This document shows, piece by piece, positions 14,742 through 21,292 of a DNA stretch of 21,292 nt (position 1 is the first letter of the stretch; each line of letters begins with the position of its first letter). The stretch lies in assembly GCA_016930435.1 (NCBI GenBank), contig JAFGGQ010000078.1, positions 1 through 21,292 of the forward strand, in the 5' to 3' direction. Made by a program: the position numbers and the translations under genes. The DNA comes from a bacterium. GTDB taxonomy: Bacteria > UBP14 > UBA6098 > JAFGQG01. The notes under the pieces are model-generated. The model ran no database searches, had not been told where the DNA came from, and worked only from the letters and a program-made list of their open reading frames with translations.

Positions 14742-15557
14742 TTATCCCTCCGGGTATAGAAAGCTGTTTATTTTTTCCAGGAGCTGATCGTATTTTACAG
14801 GTTTTTCCATGAAATCATTAGCGCCATGCCCCAGTGAGATATTAGCTGCAAATTCCGGATTTACCAGTTCGCTTCCGATAGATGTGATCACGATGACCGG
14901 GATGTGGTGGGTTTTGGGATGGCGTTTAAGTTCGTAGCAGACGCTATAACCGTCTTTTCCGGGCATCATGACGTCCAGTAAAATAAGATCAGGCATAAAG
15001 GCGTGGGCCAGTTTTTCCCCTTCTATTCCATCTTCAGCGACCAGCACCTCGAAGTTGTTTTTCTTAAGCATAATCTCGATAGCGGTAACATAATCGGGGT
15101 CGTCGTCGATGAGAAGGATGGTTTTTTTCTCCGGTTCTATGATCGGCTTTGGGGGTTCTTTAGAGAGCAATTTCTGAATTCGGGCTATTAAATCCTCTTT
15201 TTCAACCGGTTTTTCAAGGAATCCATCGGCTTTATGGTAGTTGGCGATGAGGTTAGCATACCCTTTTCCCTTGGGTTTGGTGCTAATAGAGGAGAGGATG
15301 AGTACCGGGACATGACTGGTATTCAAATTTTCTTTGAATTCCCGGCAGAGGCTGTAGCCTTCAACGTCTGGAAGCATTATATCCAGAAGGATGAGGTCGG
15401 GTTTTTCAGCTTGGGCTTTTTCACGGCCCTGTTTTCCGTCTATTGCATTGACTACTTTGAATCCAGCCTTTTCCAGGATTATTTTAGTTGCCGAGCTGAA
15501 ATCGATGTCATCATCGATATGCAATATTTTATAGGTTTTCTGACCTTCTTGCGCCAT
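14742..15557 (-). CDS. Tandem-receiver protein without output domain (REC-REC)
   Basis: This 271-residue cytoplasmic protein consists of two response-regulator receiver domains and nothing else. REC1 (about 9-132) has acidic D15-D17, phospho-acceptor D59, S89/S90 and K116; REC2 (about 145-267) has D151-D153, D195, T225 and K252. Both sets are complete, so both should accept phosphate. A proline-rich linker (about 133-144) separates them. The DDDPDYV stretch of REC2 is shared with the receiver of the malic-enzyme fusion 2 kb away. Strong AAGGAGG ribosome binding site; the gap to the preceding tandem-receiver gene is 14 bases. With no DNA-binding or enzymatic domain, it may be a phosphate shuttle, a phosphate sink or a protein-binding switch; its true role is unknown. 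Confidence 0.93.
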   Translation of the reverse strand: MAQEGQKTYKILHIDDDIDFSSATKIILEKAGFKVVNAIDGKQGREKAQAEKPDLILLDIMLPDVEGYSLCREFKENLNTSHVPVLILSSISTKPKGKGYANLIANYHKADGFLEKPVEKEDLIARIQKLLSKEPPKPIIEPEKKTILLIDDDPDYVTAIEIMLKKNNFEVLVAEDGIEGEKLAHAFMPDLILLDVMMPGKDGYSVCYELKRHPKTHHIPVIVITSIGSELVNPEFAANISLGHGANDFMEKPVKYDQLLEKINSFLYPEG

Positions 15558-15571
15558 GAAAATAATCCTCC

Positions 15572-16360
15572 TTAAATAAATTCCTTGATGTCCTTCGCCA
15601 GAAGCTCAGGGTCAACGGGTTTGGATAGATATTTGTCTATTTTGTGTTTTTCGGCAATGGTTTTTCCGAAACCGGGTTCTTTGAATTGCTGGTCAAGTGA
15701 AGTAGCCATAATAATAGGAACGTTGGCAGTTTGAACGTTGTTTTTGAATTCACGAGCTACTGTGAATCCATCGCGGTCAGGAAGGATAGCGTCGATGATG
15801 ATAAGGTCGGGTTCCATCGCACGGGCCATCCGGTCTCCCCCCTTGGCAGTATCGGCAGCTTGAACATCGTAATTCTGATCCTCCAGAAAGGTCCTTAGGT
15901 TTCGGACAAAGCTGTAATCGCTGTCGATAATCAGTATCTTTTTCTTGCCAGACTCTAGTCCAACCGCAAACTTTCGGGCGGTAGTAAGGAGATAGACTTT
16001 AGCCAGTAGCTCTTCGGGGGAGATTGGTTTTTCCGCAAAGGCGTTTGCCTTGTGAAAAAGAGCAATCTTTTCAGCATATTTGTCCTTGCTATCCTTGATA
16101 TTTAAGGAGGTCAGGATGAGAATGGGGATATCAAAGAACTCAGTCATCTCCTTAAATTCGGTGCAGATAGAAAAACCATCCTGATCCGGTAACATAACAT
16201 CCAGAATGATCATATCCGGTTTTTTCTTTTTGAGCACCTGTCGCGCTTCCTTGCCGCTATAGGCTTTGTAAACTTCATACCCTTTGTTTTGCAGGATAGT
16301 GCTGGTAGCGGCTACGAAATCAACGTCATCGTCAACCAGTAATATTTTTGACTTTTCCAT
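15572..16360 (-). CDS. Second tandem-receiver protein (REC-REC)
   Basis: This 262-residue protein again has two receiver domains only. REC1 (about 4-127) is intact, with D10-D12, phospho-acceptor D54, T84 and K111. REC2 (about 140-262) keeps the acceptor D190, T220 and K247, but its acidic pocket reads IDSD (D146, S147, D148) where the usual sequence has two adjacent aspartates, so phosphate binding may be altered. I place the start at the ATG at 16360, because a strong AAGGAGGAG ribosome binding site precedes it and the receiver fold begins there; the frame continues 35 codons further up but only over the end of the kinase gene. The spacing is 34 bases after the kinase and 14 before the next tandem-receiver gene, so the three form one operon. 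Confidence 0.92.
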   Translation of the reverse strand: MEKSKILLVDDDVDFVAATSTILQNKGYEVYKAYSGKEARQVLKKKKPDMIILDVMLPDQDGFSICTEFKEMTEFFDIPILILTSLNIKDSKDKYAEKIALFHKANAFAEKPISPEELLAKVYLLTTARKFAVGLESGKKKILIIDSDYSFVRNLRTFLEDQNYDVQAADTAKGGDRMARAMEPDLIIIDAILPDRDGFTVAREFKNNVQTANVPIIMATSLDQQFKEPGFGKTIAEKHKIDKYLSKPVDPELLAKDIKEFI

Positions 16361-16394
16361 CTTCTCCTCCTTATAAACAGATTTGTTTTTAGTT

Positions 16395-17486
16395 TCAGGT
16401 TTTGGGTAATTTAATCTTAAAAACGGTACCGTTGTCCGGCTCACTCTGGACAGTAATAGTGCCACAGTGAGCGTCTATGATCTTTTTTACAATGCATAAG
16501 CCTAACCCTGTTCCCTCTTCATTCTTACTCCTTTTTACTCTGAAAAATTGGTCGAATATAAAAGGAAGTTTAGCCTGGGGGATTCCGATCCCTGTGTCTG
16601 CGACCTCAATCTGGACAAAATTTCCATCTTCTCTTGCTTTGATGGTAAGGCTTCCATCTTCCTTATTATATTTAATGGCATTATCGAAAAGGTTGCTAAA
16701 AACCTGGACCAGACTTGCCTCATCAGCCATGATCGTGGGGAAGGATTCCGGGAAATCCCTCTGGATACTGATATTTTTCTGCCGGGCAACGGGTTGGATA
16801 AAATCCAGTTCTTTATTCATGATCTTGATCAGATCGGCAGGTTTAACGTGTTTGATGATCTCGTCCTTATCGATCCGTGCAAAATCAAGCCAGTCATGGA
16901 TCAGCTTCAGTAATTCCTGCAGCCTGATCCTTGAACGCTCCAGCATCATTTTTTGATCATCGTTGACCTCCCCTGCCATTCCTCCCAGGATGACCTCGAA
17001 GTATTCCAGCACTGCTCCGATAGGGGATTTAAGCTGGTGGGTAACCATACTGATAAAGCGTTCCTTCATGAGGTCTCTTTCCTCCTGAAGCTCCTTTGAT
17101 TTCCTTATCAGCATTCTTTTTTCGATAGCTCTTCTGGTGATCAAGCGCAGCTCTTCGGGAGAAAAAGGCTTTGGGAGGAAATCGTAAGCCCCTTTCTGCA
17201 TGGCTTCGACGGCAGATTCGATTGAAGCATAACCAGTAATAACGATAGGAACGATATCGGGATCGAATTCCCGAATTTTCTCCAACACCTCCATTCCACC
17301 CATTTTAGGCATTTTTAAGTCCACTAAAACCAGATCAGGGGATAGGAATCTTAGCTTTTCCAGGCCCTCGAGCCCATCCTTCGCTGAATCTACCTGGTAG
17401 CCTTCCTTATTGAAAATTTGCCGACAGCCTTCCCTCATCGCCTGCTCGTCGTCAATAATCAATATTTTAGTTGTATCTCCGTACAT
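16395..17486 (-). CDS. Receiver-histidine kinase hybrid (REC-HisKA-HATPase)
   Basis: This is a soluble kinase with an N-terminal receiver domain and no membrane segment, 363 residues long. The receiver (about 6-120) has D12/D13, phospho-acceptor D56, T84 and K106. A short coiled linker (about 121-142) leads to the HisKA domain with phospho-accepting H150 in MVTHQLKSP. The ATPase domain has N265/N269 in NLFDNAIKY, DTGIG at 297-301 and GTGLGL at 325-330, all intact. This order (receiver before kinase) suits a protein switched by an upstream kinase and relaying onward. AAGGA ribosome binding site eight bases before the ATG. A near-perfect sigma-54 promoter lies about 40 bases upstream. The two tandem-receiver genes that follow are natural partners, which is inference. 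Confidence 0.94.
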   Translation of the reverse strand: MYGDTTKILIIDDEQAMREGCRQIFNKEGYQVDSAKDGLEGLEKLRFLSPDLVLVDLKMPKMGGMEVLEKIREFDPDIVPIVITGYASIESAVEAMQKGAYDFLPKPFSPEELRLITRRAIEKRMLIRKSKELQEERDLMKERFISMVTHQLKSPIGAVLEYFEVILGGMAGEVNDDQKMMLERSRIRLQELLKLIHDWLDFARIDKDEIIKHVKPADLIKIMNKELDFIQPVARQKNISIQRDFPESFPTIMADEASLVQVFSNLFDNAIKYNKEDGSLTIKAREDGNFVQIEVADTGIGIPQAKLPFIFDQFFRVKRSKNEEGTGLGLCIVKKIIDAHCGTITVQSEPDNGTVFKIKLPKT

Positions 17487-17525
17487 TTTATTTGTCCTTT
17501 GTTATATGCTTTCGGCTTATAGATG

Positions 17526-17541
17526 AGCAATTCCCGTGCCA
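17526..17541 (-). promoter_or_regulatory. Sigma-54 promoter of the REC-kinase operon
   Basis: On the minus strand the site reads TGGCACGGGAATTGCT, which matches the sigma-54 (RpoN) consensus TGGCACG-N4-TTGC-W at every fixed position, with GG and GC ten bases apart. Transcription would start near 17515, leaving a leader of about 29 bases to the ATG of the REC-kinase. The gene upstream on the same strand encodes a sigma-54 activator, which supports the call. Confidence 0.85.
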
Positions 17542-17561
17542 GAAACAAAACAGATTTCTGG
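17539..17561. repeat. 7-bp inverted repeat beside the sigma-54 -24 box
   Basis: CCAGAAA at 17539-17545 is mirrored by TTTCTGG at 17555-17561, with nine bases between. It overlaps the first bases of the -24 box and extends upstream. It could be a binding site for a regulator that competes with RNA polymerase, or a weak stem after the NtrC-like gene. Sigma-54 activator sites usually lie further upstream, so it is not an obvious enhancer. Confidence 0.35.
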
Positions 17562-17660
17562 ATGTCTTCTTAAAGACTTGGTAAACAATAGGATGGGGTC
17601 TTTTTAAAAATGAAATAATTTGGGAAGGGGGGGTTCTTTTCAGGGATTAACCGGAGAGTT

Positions 17661-19028
17661 TTAGTCCACTTGCGGGGAGTTTCTCCCCACTATTTTTATG
17701 CCATATTTTTTAATTTTTGCCCTGAGAGTCTTGCGGTCAATTTCCAGCAGTTCTGCTGTTCTTGTAATATTAAAGTCCATTTCATAGAGGATTTTACTGA
17801 TATGAGCTTTTTCCACTTCCCCCAGGGAATAATTATCTGATGAATGGTGGGGTTCAAGGGGATAATAAAAGAGATCACTGTGGTCGATCAGATCAGATTT
17901 TGCTAAGACGACTGCCCTTTCGATAGTGTTTTGGAGTTCGCGGACATTACCCGGCCAATTATAACGAATCAGTTCGTTTATGGCGCGGTTGGTAATACCG
18001 GATATTTTTTTGTTTTTCCTTTTACTGTATTTATCCAGAAAGTATCTGATCAGCAGGGGGATATCGTCTTTTTTCTGGCGGAGTGGTGGCAGGAAGATAG
18101 GGATCACACCCAGGCGGTAGAAGAGGTCCTCTCTGAAGCTGCCTTCTTTAATGGCTTTGGCCAGGTCGCGGTTGGTAGCAGAAATGATCCGGACATCGAT
18201 TTGGAGTATCTGATTACTGCCAACTTTGGTAATCTCCTTTTCCTGAATAGCACGCAGTAATTTGGACTGCACATTCAAGTCGATGTTAGCGATCTCGTCG
18301 AAAAAGATTGTTCCGCTGTTAGCGAGTTCAAATTTTCCTTTGCGGGTGGCTACTGCATCGGTAAATGAGCCTTTGATGTGGCCGAACAGCTCGCTTTCAA
18401 ACAGTGTAGAGACCAGGCTGCCGCAATCCACGGTAACGAAAGGCTTGTTTTTTCGAAGGCTATGCTGGTGTATTGCACGGGCAACAATATCCTTGCCGGT
18501 CCCGCTTTCCCCTGTAATCAATACCGTACTGTCAGTTGGGCCGACTTTTCGGATCATCTCCTTGATCTGGATCATGGACTCGCTCTCGCCGATAATTTCG
18601 TCCATACTGGTATAGGTCTTGAGTTGTTCACGGAGATAAATATTTTCTACGATCAGCCTTCGCTTATCAGCTGCCCGTTTAACGATCACCCTCAATTCAT
18701 CCGGAGTGAATGGTTTGGGCAGAAAATCGTAAGCGCCGGCTTTCATTGCCTGGACCGCTGATTCCACAGAAGGATAGCCGGTAATTACTATCACCAGCAT
18801 ATCCGGAAGGTTCTGCTTGATTTTCTCAAGAACTTCCAGTCCGCTAAGTCCGGGCATTTTCAGGTCGAGAATAACGATATCGAAAGCTTTGTGGTTCAGC
18901 AACTCCAGGCCTTTCAGGCCATCTTCAGCTGTGGATACATTAAAATTATCCTTTGACAGCAACTTAGAGCAGGAGTCCCTCATGGGTTCCTCATCGTCGA
19001 TAACTAATATATTGAGGATATCAGGCAT
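17661..19028 (-). CDS. NtrC-family sigma-54-dependent response regulator
   Basis: This 455-residue transcription activator couples ATP hydrolysis to opening of sigma-54 promoters. The receiver (about 5-120) has D11/D12, phospho-acceptor D55, T83 and K105. The AAA+ domain (about 143-370) has Walker A GESGTGKD at 173-180, Walker B IFFDEI at 241-246, SATNRD at 283-288 and the arginine-finger region FREDLFYRL at 298-306. The sigma-54-contacting loop, normally GAFTGA, reads GSFTDA at 220-225. A Fis-type helix-turn-helix ends the protein (about 405-444). The gene begins four bases after the stop of the sensor kinase, which identifies its partner. The sigma-54 promoter at 17526-17541 is the closest likely target. 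The closest named relatives would be AtoC/HydG/ZraR-type regulators; the signal is unknown. Confidence 0.96.
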   Translation of the reverse strand: MPDILNILVIDDEEPMRDSCSKLLSKDNFNVSTAEDGLKGLELLNHKAFDIVILDLKMPGLSGLEVLEKIKQNLPDMLVIVITGYPSVESAVQAMKAGAYDFLPKPFTPDELRVIVKRAADKRRLIVENIYLREQLKTYTSMDEIIGESESMIQIKEMIRKVGPTDSTVLITGESGTGKDIVARAIHQHSLRKNKPFVTVDCGSLVSTLFESELFGHIKGSFTDAVATRKGKFELANSGTIFFDEIANIDLNVQSKLLRAIQEKEITKVGSNQILQIDVRIISATNRDLAKAIKEGSFREDLFYRLGVIPIFLPPLRQKKDDIPLLIRYFLDKYSKRKNKKISGITNRAINELIRYNWPGNVRELQNTIERAVVLAKSDLIDHSDLFYYPLEPHHSSDNYSLGEVEKAHISKILYEMDFNITRTAELLEIDRKTLRAKIKKYGIKIVGRNSPQVD

Positions 19029-19032
19029 TAGA

Positions 19033-20949
19033 CTAAGCCTTTTGAACGGGGATGCTTATGGTGAATGTGGTGCCTTTATCAATTTCGCTTTCTACAGTTA
19101 TAGTGCCGTTGTGTTTCTTAACGATACCATAGCTTATAGCTAAACCCAGCCCGGTGCCCTGTCCTACTGCCTTGAGGGTAAAGAAGGGCTCGAATATCCT
19201 CTTGATGTTCTCAGGTGGAATACCACAGCCGGTATCGGTGAAGCGGGTGACCACATATTGTTTATCATCGGATTCATGGCTATGTATTGTTAGCCGGCCA
19301 TTTCCGCTCATTGCTTCAGCGGCATTTAAAATAATATTCATGAAAACCTGTTGTATTTGGGATTTGTCCACCATAACCTGGGGAAGATTCGGAGAGAGAT
19401 TAGTAATAATTCGAATATTCTGGAAAATGGATTGTTTATCGATAAGTGAGAGCACCTCTTTTATAATACCATTGATATCGAAGGGGTTAATTTCGGGCTC
19501 GGTTTGCCGGGCAAAATCCAACAGACCCTTAACTATTTTTTTACAGCGGGTAGCCTGGGTAACGATCTTGGTCAGATTATCCCTGGTTTCTCCGGGTTCG
19601 GTCAGGTCCTCGAGTATCAGGTTGGAATAGATCAATATACTGCCCAGTGGATTGTTGATCTCGTGGGCAACACCCGCGGCAAGATGGCCCACCATTGCCA
19701 GCCGCTCCGACTCAGCAATCTTCCGTGTAGCATATTCCTTGAGCTTTTCATCCCGTTCCTTGATGGAGTCGGTCATCATGTTAAAGGCTTTGGCGAGTTC
19801 ACCTATTTCCCCTCCTGAACCACAGAATACCTTTTGATTGAAATCCCCCTCAGCGATCTTGTGGGCGGCTGAGAATATGCAGCGGATAGGCTTGGTTATA
19901 CTGTTTCCAAGCAGATATGAGATAGCAATTGAGACCAGTATCCCGATAAGGATAATAGCAAGAAAAATCAGCAGGGTTTTTCTCCTTAAATCGGAAAATT
20001 CATCCTCCAGTATGCCAACATACAAAATCCCGATAATCTCGTTCCGGAGATTGTAAATAGGTTCATAAGCTGATATATACCAATCATCTACCACAAATGC
20101 ACGGTCGAACCAGGATTCCCCTTTTTCCAGCACTTGTTTGCGTACCTCTTCGGATACTCGGGTACCAATAGCCCTCGAGCCATCGGAGCAAACCACATTG
20201 GTGGAAATGCGAAGGTCCTTCTGGAAAATGGTAACGGTGCCGACCTCCTTGCCCTTATACTGTTCATTTTTAAAGACTATTTCTTTGACTTTATCCACTA
20301 TGTTGTAGTCCCTGTTTATCAGCTTGCCGCCGTAGAGAATGCCCATCATATCGCCTTCGGAGTTTATAATCGGATATACTGCCGCGATCATCATTCCTGA
20401 TGTTTCTTCCTCTTTATCGGTGGGTTCGGCAAAGGGTGTAGGAATAATTTTTAAATGTGCGCGTTCTGCCAGGGACTGACCATCTTTAAGCAGATCCTCA
20501 CTCGGGATAATCAGTGTAGAAGCACAGCCTTTTTTATTCTCAAGGGCTTTTTTTACCAGGGGATCATGCTTTTTGGTATCTCCGCTTACCGGGGGATTTG
20601 AGGTGCGAATCAGAACCCTTCCGTCTTTGTCGATAAGGTTAAGGACATCAAGGTTCTCATTGACCCGGATTTTATTCAACTCACTTTGGAGCAGGTTTTT
20701 ATCCTCTTTGAGGAGTGCCTCCTTAATAAAGATGCGGATGGCGGTGAGGCGAACGATGGTTTCGATATTTTGGATATTCTGGTTATATATTTCGTTGGCA
20801 GAGTTAAGGTCCATATCAACCCTTTTCTGGGCTTCCCGGACCACCCCGCTATTGATCAGATGCACCCCTACCCAGGTGGCAAAGGCGCCGCAAATGACCA
20901 CTACCAGAATAAAACTAAAGACCAATCTGGTCTTTAAAGGAATCTTCAT
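19033..20949 (-). CDS. Membrane sensor histidine kinase (Cache-HAMP-HisKA-HATPase)
   Basis: This is a 638-residue inner-membrane kinase that senses an extracytoplasmic signal. From the ATG at 20949: membrane segment 1 (about 9-32), a large periplasmic Cache-type region (about 33-324, with IDKDGRV near 106-112 and a typical second part ending YEPIYNLRNEIIGILYVG near 295-312), membrane segment 2 (about 325-347), HAMP (about 348-400), HisKA with H429 in VAHEINNPLG, then the ATPase with N542, DTGCG at 572-576 and GTGLGL at 598-603. It resembles the kinase partners of NtrC-type regulators. A TTG 13 codons upstream would also start the frame, but the ATG gives a normal membrane-anchor start; neither has a strong ribosome binding site. 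The NtrC-like gene follows after four bases. Ligand unknown; Cache domains often bind organic acids or amino acids. Confidence 0.95.
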   Translation of the reverse strand: MKIPLKTRLVFSFILVVVICGAFATWVGVHLINSGVVREAQKRVDMDLNSANEIYNQNIQNIETIVRLTAIRIFIKEALLKEDKNLLQSELNKIRVNENLDVLNLIDKDGRVLIRTSNPPVSGDTKKHDPLVKKALENKKGCASTLIIPSEDLLKDGQSLAERAHLKIIPTPFAEPTDKEEETSGMMIAAVYPIINSEGDMMGILYGGKLINRDYNIVDKVKEIVFKNEQYKGKEVGTVTIFQKDLRISTNVVCSDGSRAIGTRVSEEVRKQVLEKGESWFDRAFVVDDWYISAYEPIYNLRNEIIGILYVGILEDEFSDLRRKTLLIFLAIILIGILVSIAISYLLGNSITKPIRCIFSAAHKIAEGDFNQKVFCGSGGEIGELAKAFNMMTDSIKERDEKLKEYATRKIAESERLAMVGHLAAGVAHEINNPLGSILIYSNLILEDLTEPGETRDNLTKIVTQATRCKKIVKGLLDFARQTEPEINPFDINGIIKEVLSLIDKQSIFQNIRIITNLSPNLPQVMVDKSQIQQVFMNIILNAAEAMSGNGRLTIHSHESDDKQYVVTRFTDTGCGIPPENIKRIFEPFFTLKAVGQGTGLGLAISYGIVKKHNGTITVESEIDKGTTFTISIPVQKA

Positions 20950-21292
20950 TATGAAGCTCAATATTATGGATATGTAGCATGAAGTCAAGCTAAAATGGCA
21001 GTATTTTTGCTAAATTGGTAGTGAAGTGAGACCCCTTGATTTCGCCTTATGACCCGTTATTGCCACGGGGTGGCACGGTTTTCGAAAACTGCCTGACCTC
21101 GTTGACAAAAACCGCGCCACCCCCTGAACATGCCTGCTTCCCCATGGGTGCTTCAACCCGTAAAATGCAGTTGAAATTAAATATAATGCCTGAAATATCG
21201 AAAAACAGAATATAAACTTCGGAATAAAATTTGCATTTTTTTTTACAATTCGTAATGCTCATAAATACATGTTCATCAAATATGTAACTTAT
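20950..21292. other. Intergenic region upstream of the sensor kinase
   Basis: This 343-base stretch ahead of the kinase operon holds no credible gene. Its main structure is the inverted repeat at 21067-21123. The end nearest the window edge (about 21170-21292) is AT-rich with T runs. I find no convincing promoter with a sensible leader: a TTGACT at 20983-20988 (minus strand) has only a poor -10 partner and would leave almost no leader before the ATG. Confidence 0.5.
21067..21123. repeat. Long inverted repeat (16-bp arms), candidate dispersed hairpin element
   Basis: GGGGTGGCACGGTTTT at 21067-21082 pairs with AAAACCGCGCCACCCC at 21108-21123 at 15 of 16 positions, with a 25-base loop. Inside lies a perfect 12-bp palindrome, GTTTTCGAAAAC (21078-21089), that could form a competing stem. 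The element is GC-rich within an AT-rich surround and lies outside genes, as small mobile or repetitive extragenic elements do. Only one copy is in this window, so repetition is untested. Confidence 0.6.

Noticed and set aside
16361-16465. N-terminal extension of the second tandem-receiver gene up to 16465
   Set aside because: The extra 35 codons overlap the end of the kinase gene and are not part of a receiver fold, and a strong ribosome binding site sits just before the ATG at 16360.
20950-20988. TTG start for the sensor kinase 13 codons upstream
   Set aside because: The ATG at 20949 gives the usual short positively charged start before the first membrane segment, and the TTG has no ribosome binding site.
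21071-21086. TGGCAC followed by TTCG on the plus strand, resembling a sigma-54 promoter
   Set aside because: The -12 box is wrong, the site is part of the inverted repeat, and no plus-strand gene follows.
21047-21262. A 71-codon open frame on the minus strand
   Set aside because: There is no ribosome binding site, its composition is odd, and its second half is simply the translation of the inverted repeat at 21067-21123.

Overview
The window is a 21.3-kb stretch of bacterial chromosome with every recognisable gene on the minus strand, so transcription runs from high to low coordinates. The gene content points to a strictly anaerobic bacterium with a flavin-based energy metabolism: a giant HdrA-type flavoprotein with MvhD-like and FrhB-like partners, acyl-phosphate/kinase ATP-forming enzymes, and Cache-HAMP kinase / NtrC-type sigma-54 signalling. 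This combination is common in Desulfobacterota (former Deltaproteobacteria) and neighbouring uncultured lineages. That placement is inference; nothing in the window is a taxonomic marker. No phage, insertion sequence or CRISPR is visible.

Layout in order of transcription. (1) 21292-20950: a 343-base intergenic region with a 16-bp-arm inverted repeat. (2) 20949-17661: a membrane Cache-HAMP histidine kinase followed four bases later by an NtrC-family sigma-54 activator. (3) 17541-14742: a consensus-quality sigma-54 promoter, then a REC-histidine kinase and two stand-alone tandem-REC proteins. (4) 14685-2338: a weaker sigma-54-like site, then eight tightly packed genes: butyrate kinase, phosphate butyryltransferase-type enzyme, a receiver-domain/malic-enzyme fusion, acetate kinase, a 1541-residue HdrA-GltD-HdrA flavoprotein, an MvhD-like protein, an FrhB-like iron-sulfur flavoprotein and a TauE/SafE permease. 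Gaps between them are 0-40 bases, with one ATGA overlap. (5) 2212-2140: tRNA-Pro(UGG). (6) 2079-183: a sigma-70-type promoter, an exported N-acetylmuramoyl-L-alanine amidase and cytidylate kinase, a housekeeping pair.

How the parts may work together. The sensor kinase and NtrC-like regulator probably drive the sigma-54 promoter(s), turning on the signalling operon and possibly the metabolic operon. The metabolic operon makes acyl phosphates and ATP (Ptb, Buk, AckA), makes pyruvate and NAD(P)H from malate (malic enzyme), and shuttles electrons between NAD(P)H, ferredoxin and another carrier through the HdrA complex. The most unusual point is that the malic enzyme itself carries an intact receiver domain resembling those of the stand-alone receiver proteins next door. 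A phosphorelay could therefore act on a central metabolic enzyme directly as well as through transcription. With the stand-alone proteins, seven receiver domains lie within about 8.5 kb.

All calls come from reading the sequence; no database search was run.
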